Below are positions 63,916-64,000 of a stretch of DNA of 64,000 nucleotides, in pieces. Each line of letters opens with the position of its first letter. The first letter of the stretch is position 1. Source of the stretch: Raffaelea ambrosiae (taxonomy: Eukaryota; Ascomycota; Sordariomycetes; Ophiostomatales; Ophiostomataceae); NCBI GenBank assembly GCA_002778195.1, contig PCDI01000003.1, positions 1,943,913 through 2,007,912 of the forward strand, read 5' to 3'. The notes beneath the pieces were generated by a model. The model saw only the letters and a list, made by a program, of their open reading frames with translations. It had not been told where the DNA came from and did not search any database. The position numbers and the translations under genes were made by a program.

Positions 63916-64000
63916 ATTTGCTGTAGCTTCACTTCGACGGAATGTATGAGATTTCTTTTTTTTTTTTTATCAAACGGTGGTCACTGGGCTGGGATGGGGC

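Overview
The window is nuclear DNA of a filamentous ascomycete (Pezizomycotina, most likely Sordariomycetes). The evidence is a set of short 55-130 base GTRAGT/YAG introns, GC-rich third codon positions, a dispersed 5S rRNA gene, and fungal-only families: Zn2Cys6 regulator, HET protein, Atg11, Fur-type NCS1 permease and F-box proteins. I cannot place it to genus. Exon structures were worked out by hand by matching donor and acceptor sites, reading phase and family homology. None is backed by transcripts.

Layout. 1-1125: 3' part of a PX-domain gene. 1126-7584: about 6.4 kb without a supportable gene, carrying a tight cluster of five ACGCGT boxes. 7585-9852: a conserved protein of unknown function with an AT-hook. 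10560-12292 (-): the Ran exchange factor RCC1/Srm1. 12.6-13.4 kb (-): a frameshifted protein-kinase pseudogene. 13812-13930 (-): a 5S rRNA gene. 15375-17115 (-): a uracil/allantoin-type permease. 18.3-21.4 kb: an F-box fragment and an intact F-box gene separated by a minisatellite.

21.8-45.2 kb is an accessory-looking metabolic stretch. It holds a 2-oxoglutarate/Fe(II) dioxygenase, a Zn2Cys6 regulator with a long His-Asp tract, an MFS sugar transporter, a HET-domain protein, a secreted beta-helix (pectin-lyase-like) protein, two short-chain dehydrogenases (one KduD-like), a cyclase-family hydrolase and a Baeyer-Villiger-type flavin monooxygenase. Decayed gene fragments and tandem repeats lie between them. 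The secreted beta-helix protein, KduD-like dehydrogenase, sugar transporter and regulator could together serve uptake and breakdown of a plant uronic-acid polymer. That is inference from adjacency and family.

47.0-63.9 kb returns to core genes: phosphoglucomutase, an F-box-like protein with an N-terminal hydrophobic segment, the autophagy scaffold Atg11, a kinetochore CENP-H-like protein, and the HMG-box protein NHP6 at the right edge, with a last exon of only six bases. A 40-base run of N marks an assembly gap inside the intron of the cyclase gene.
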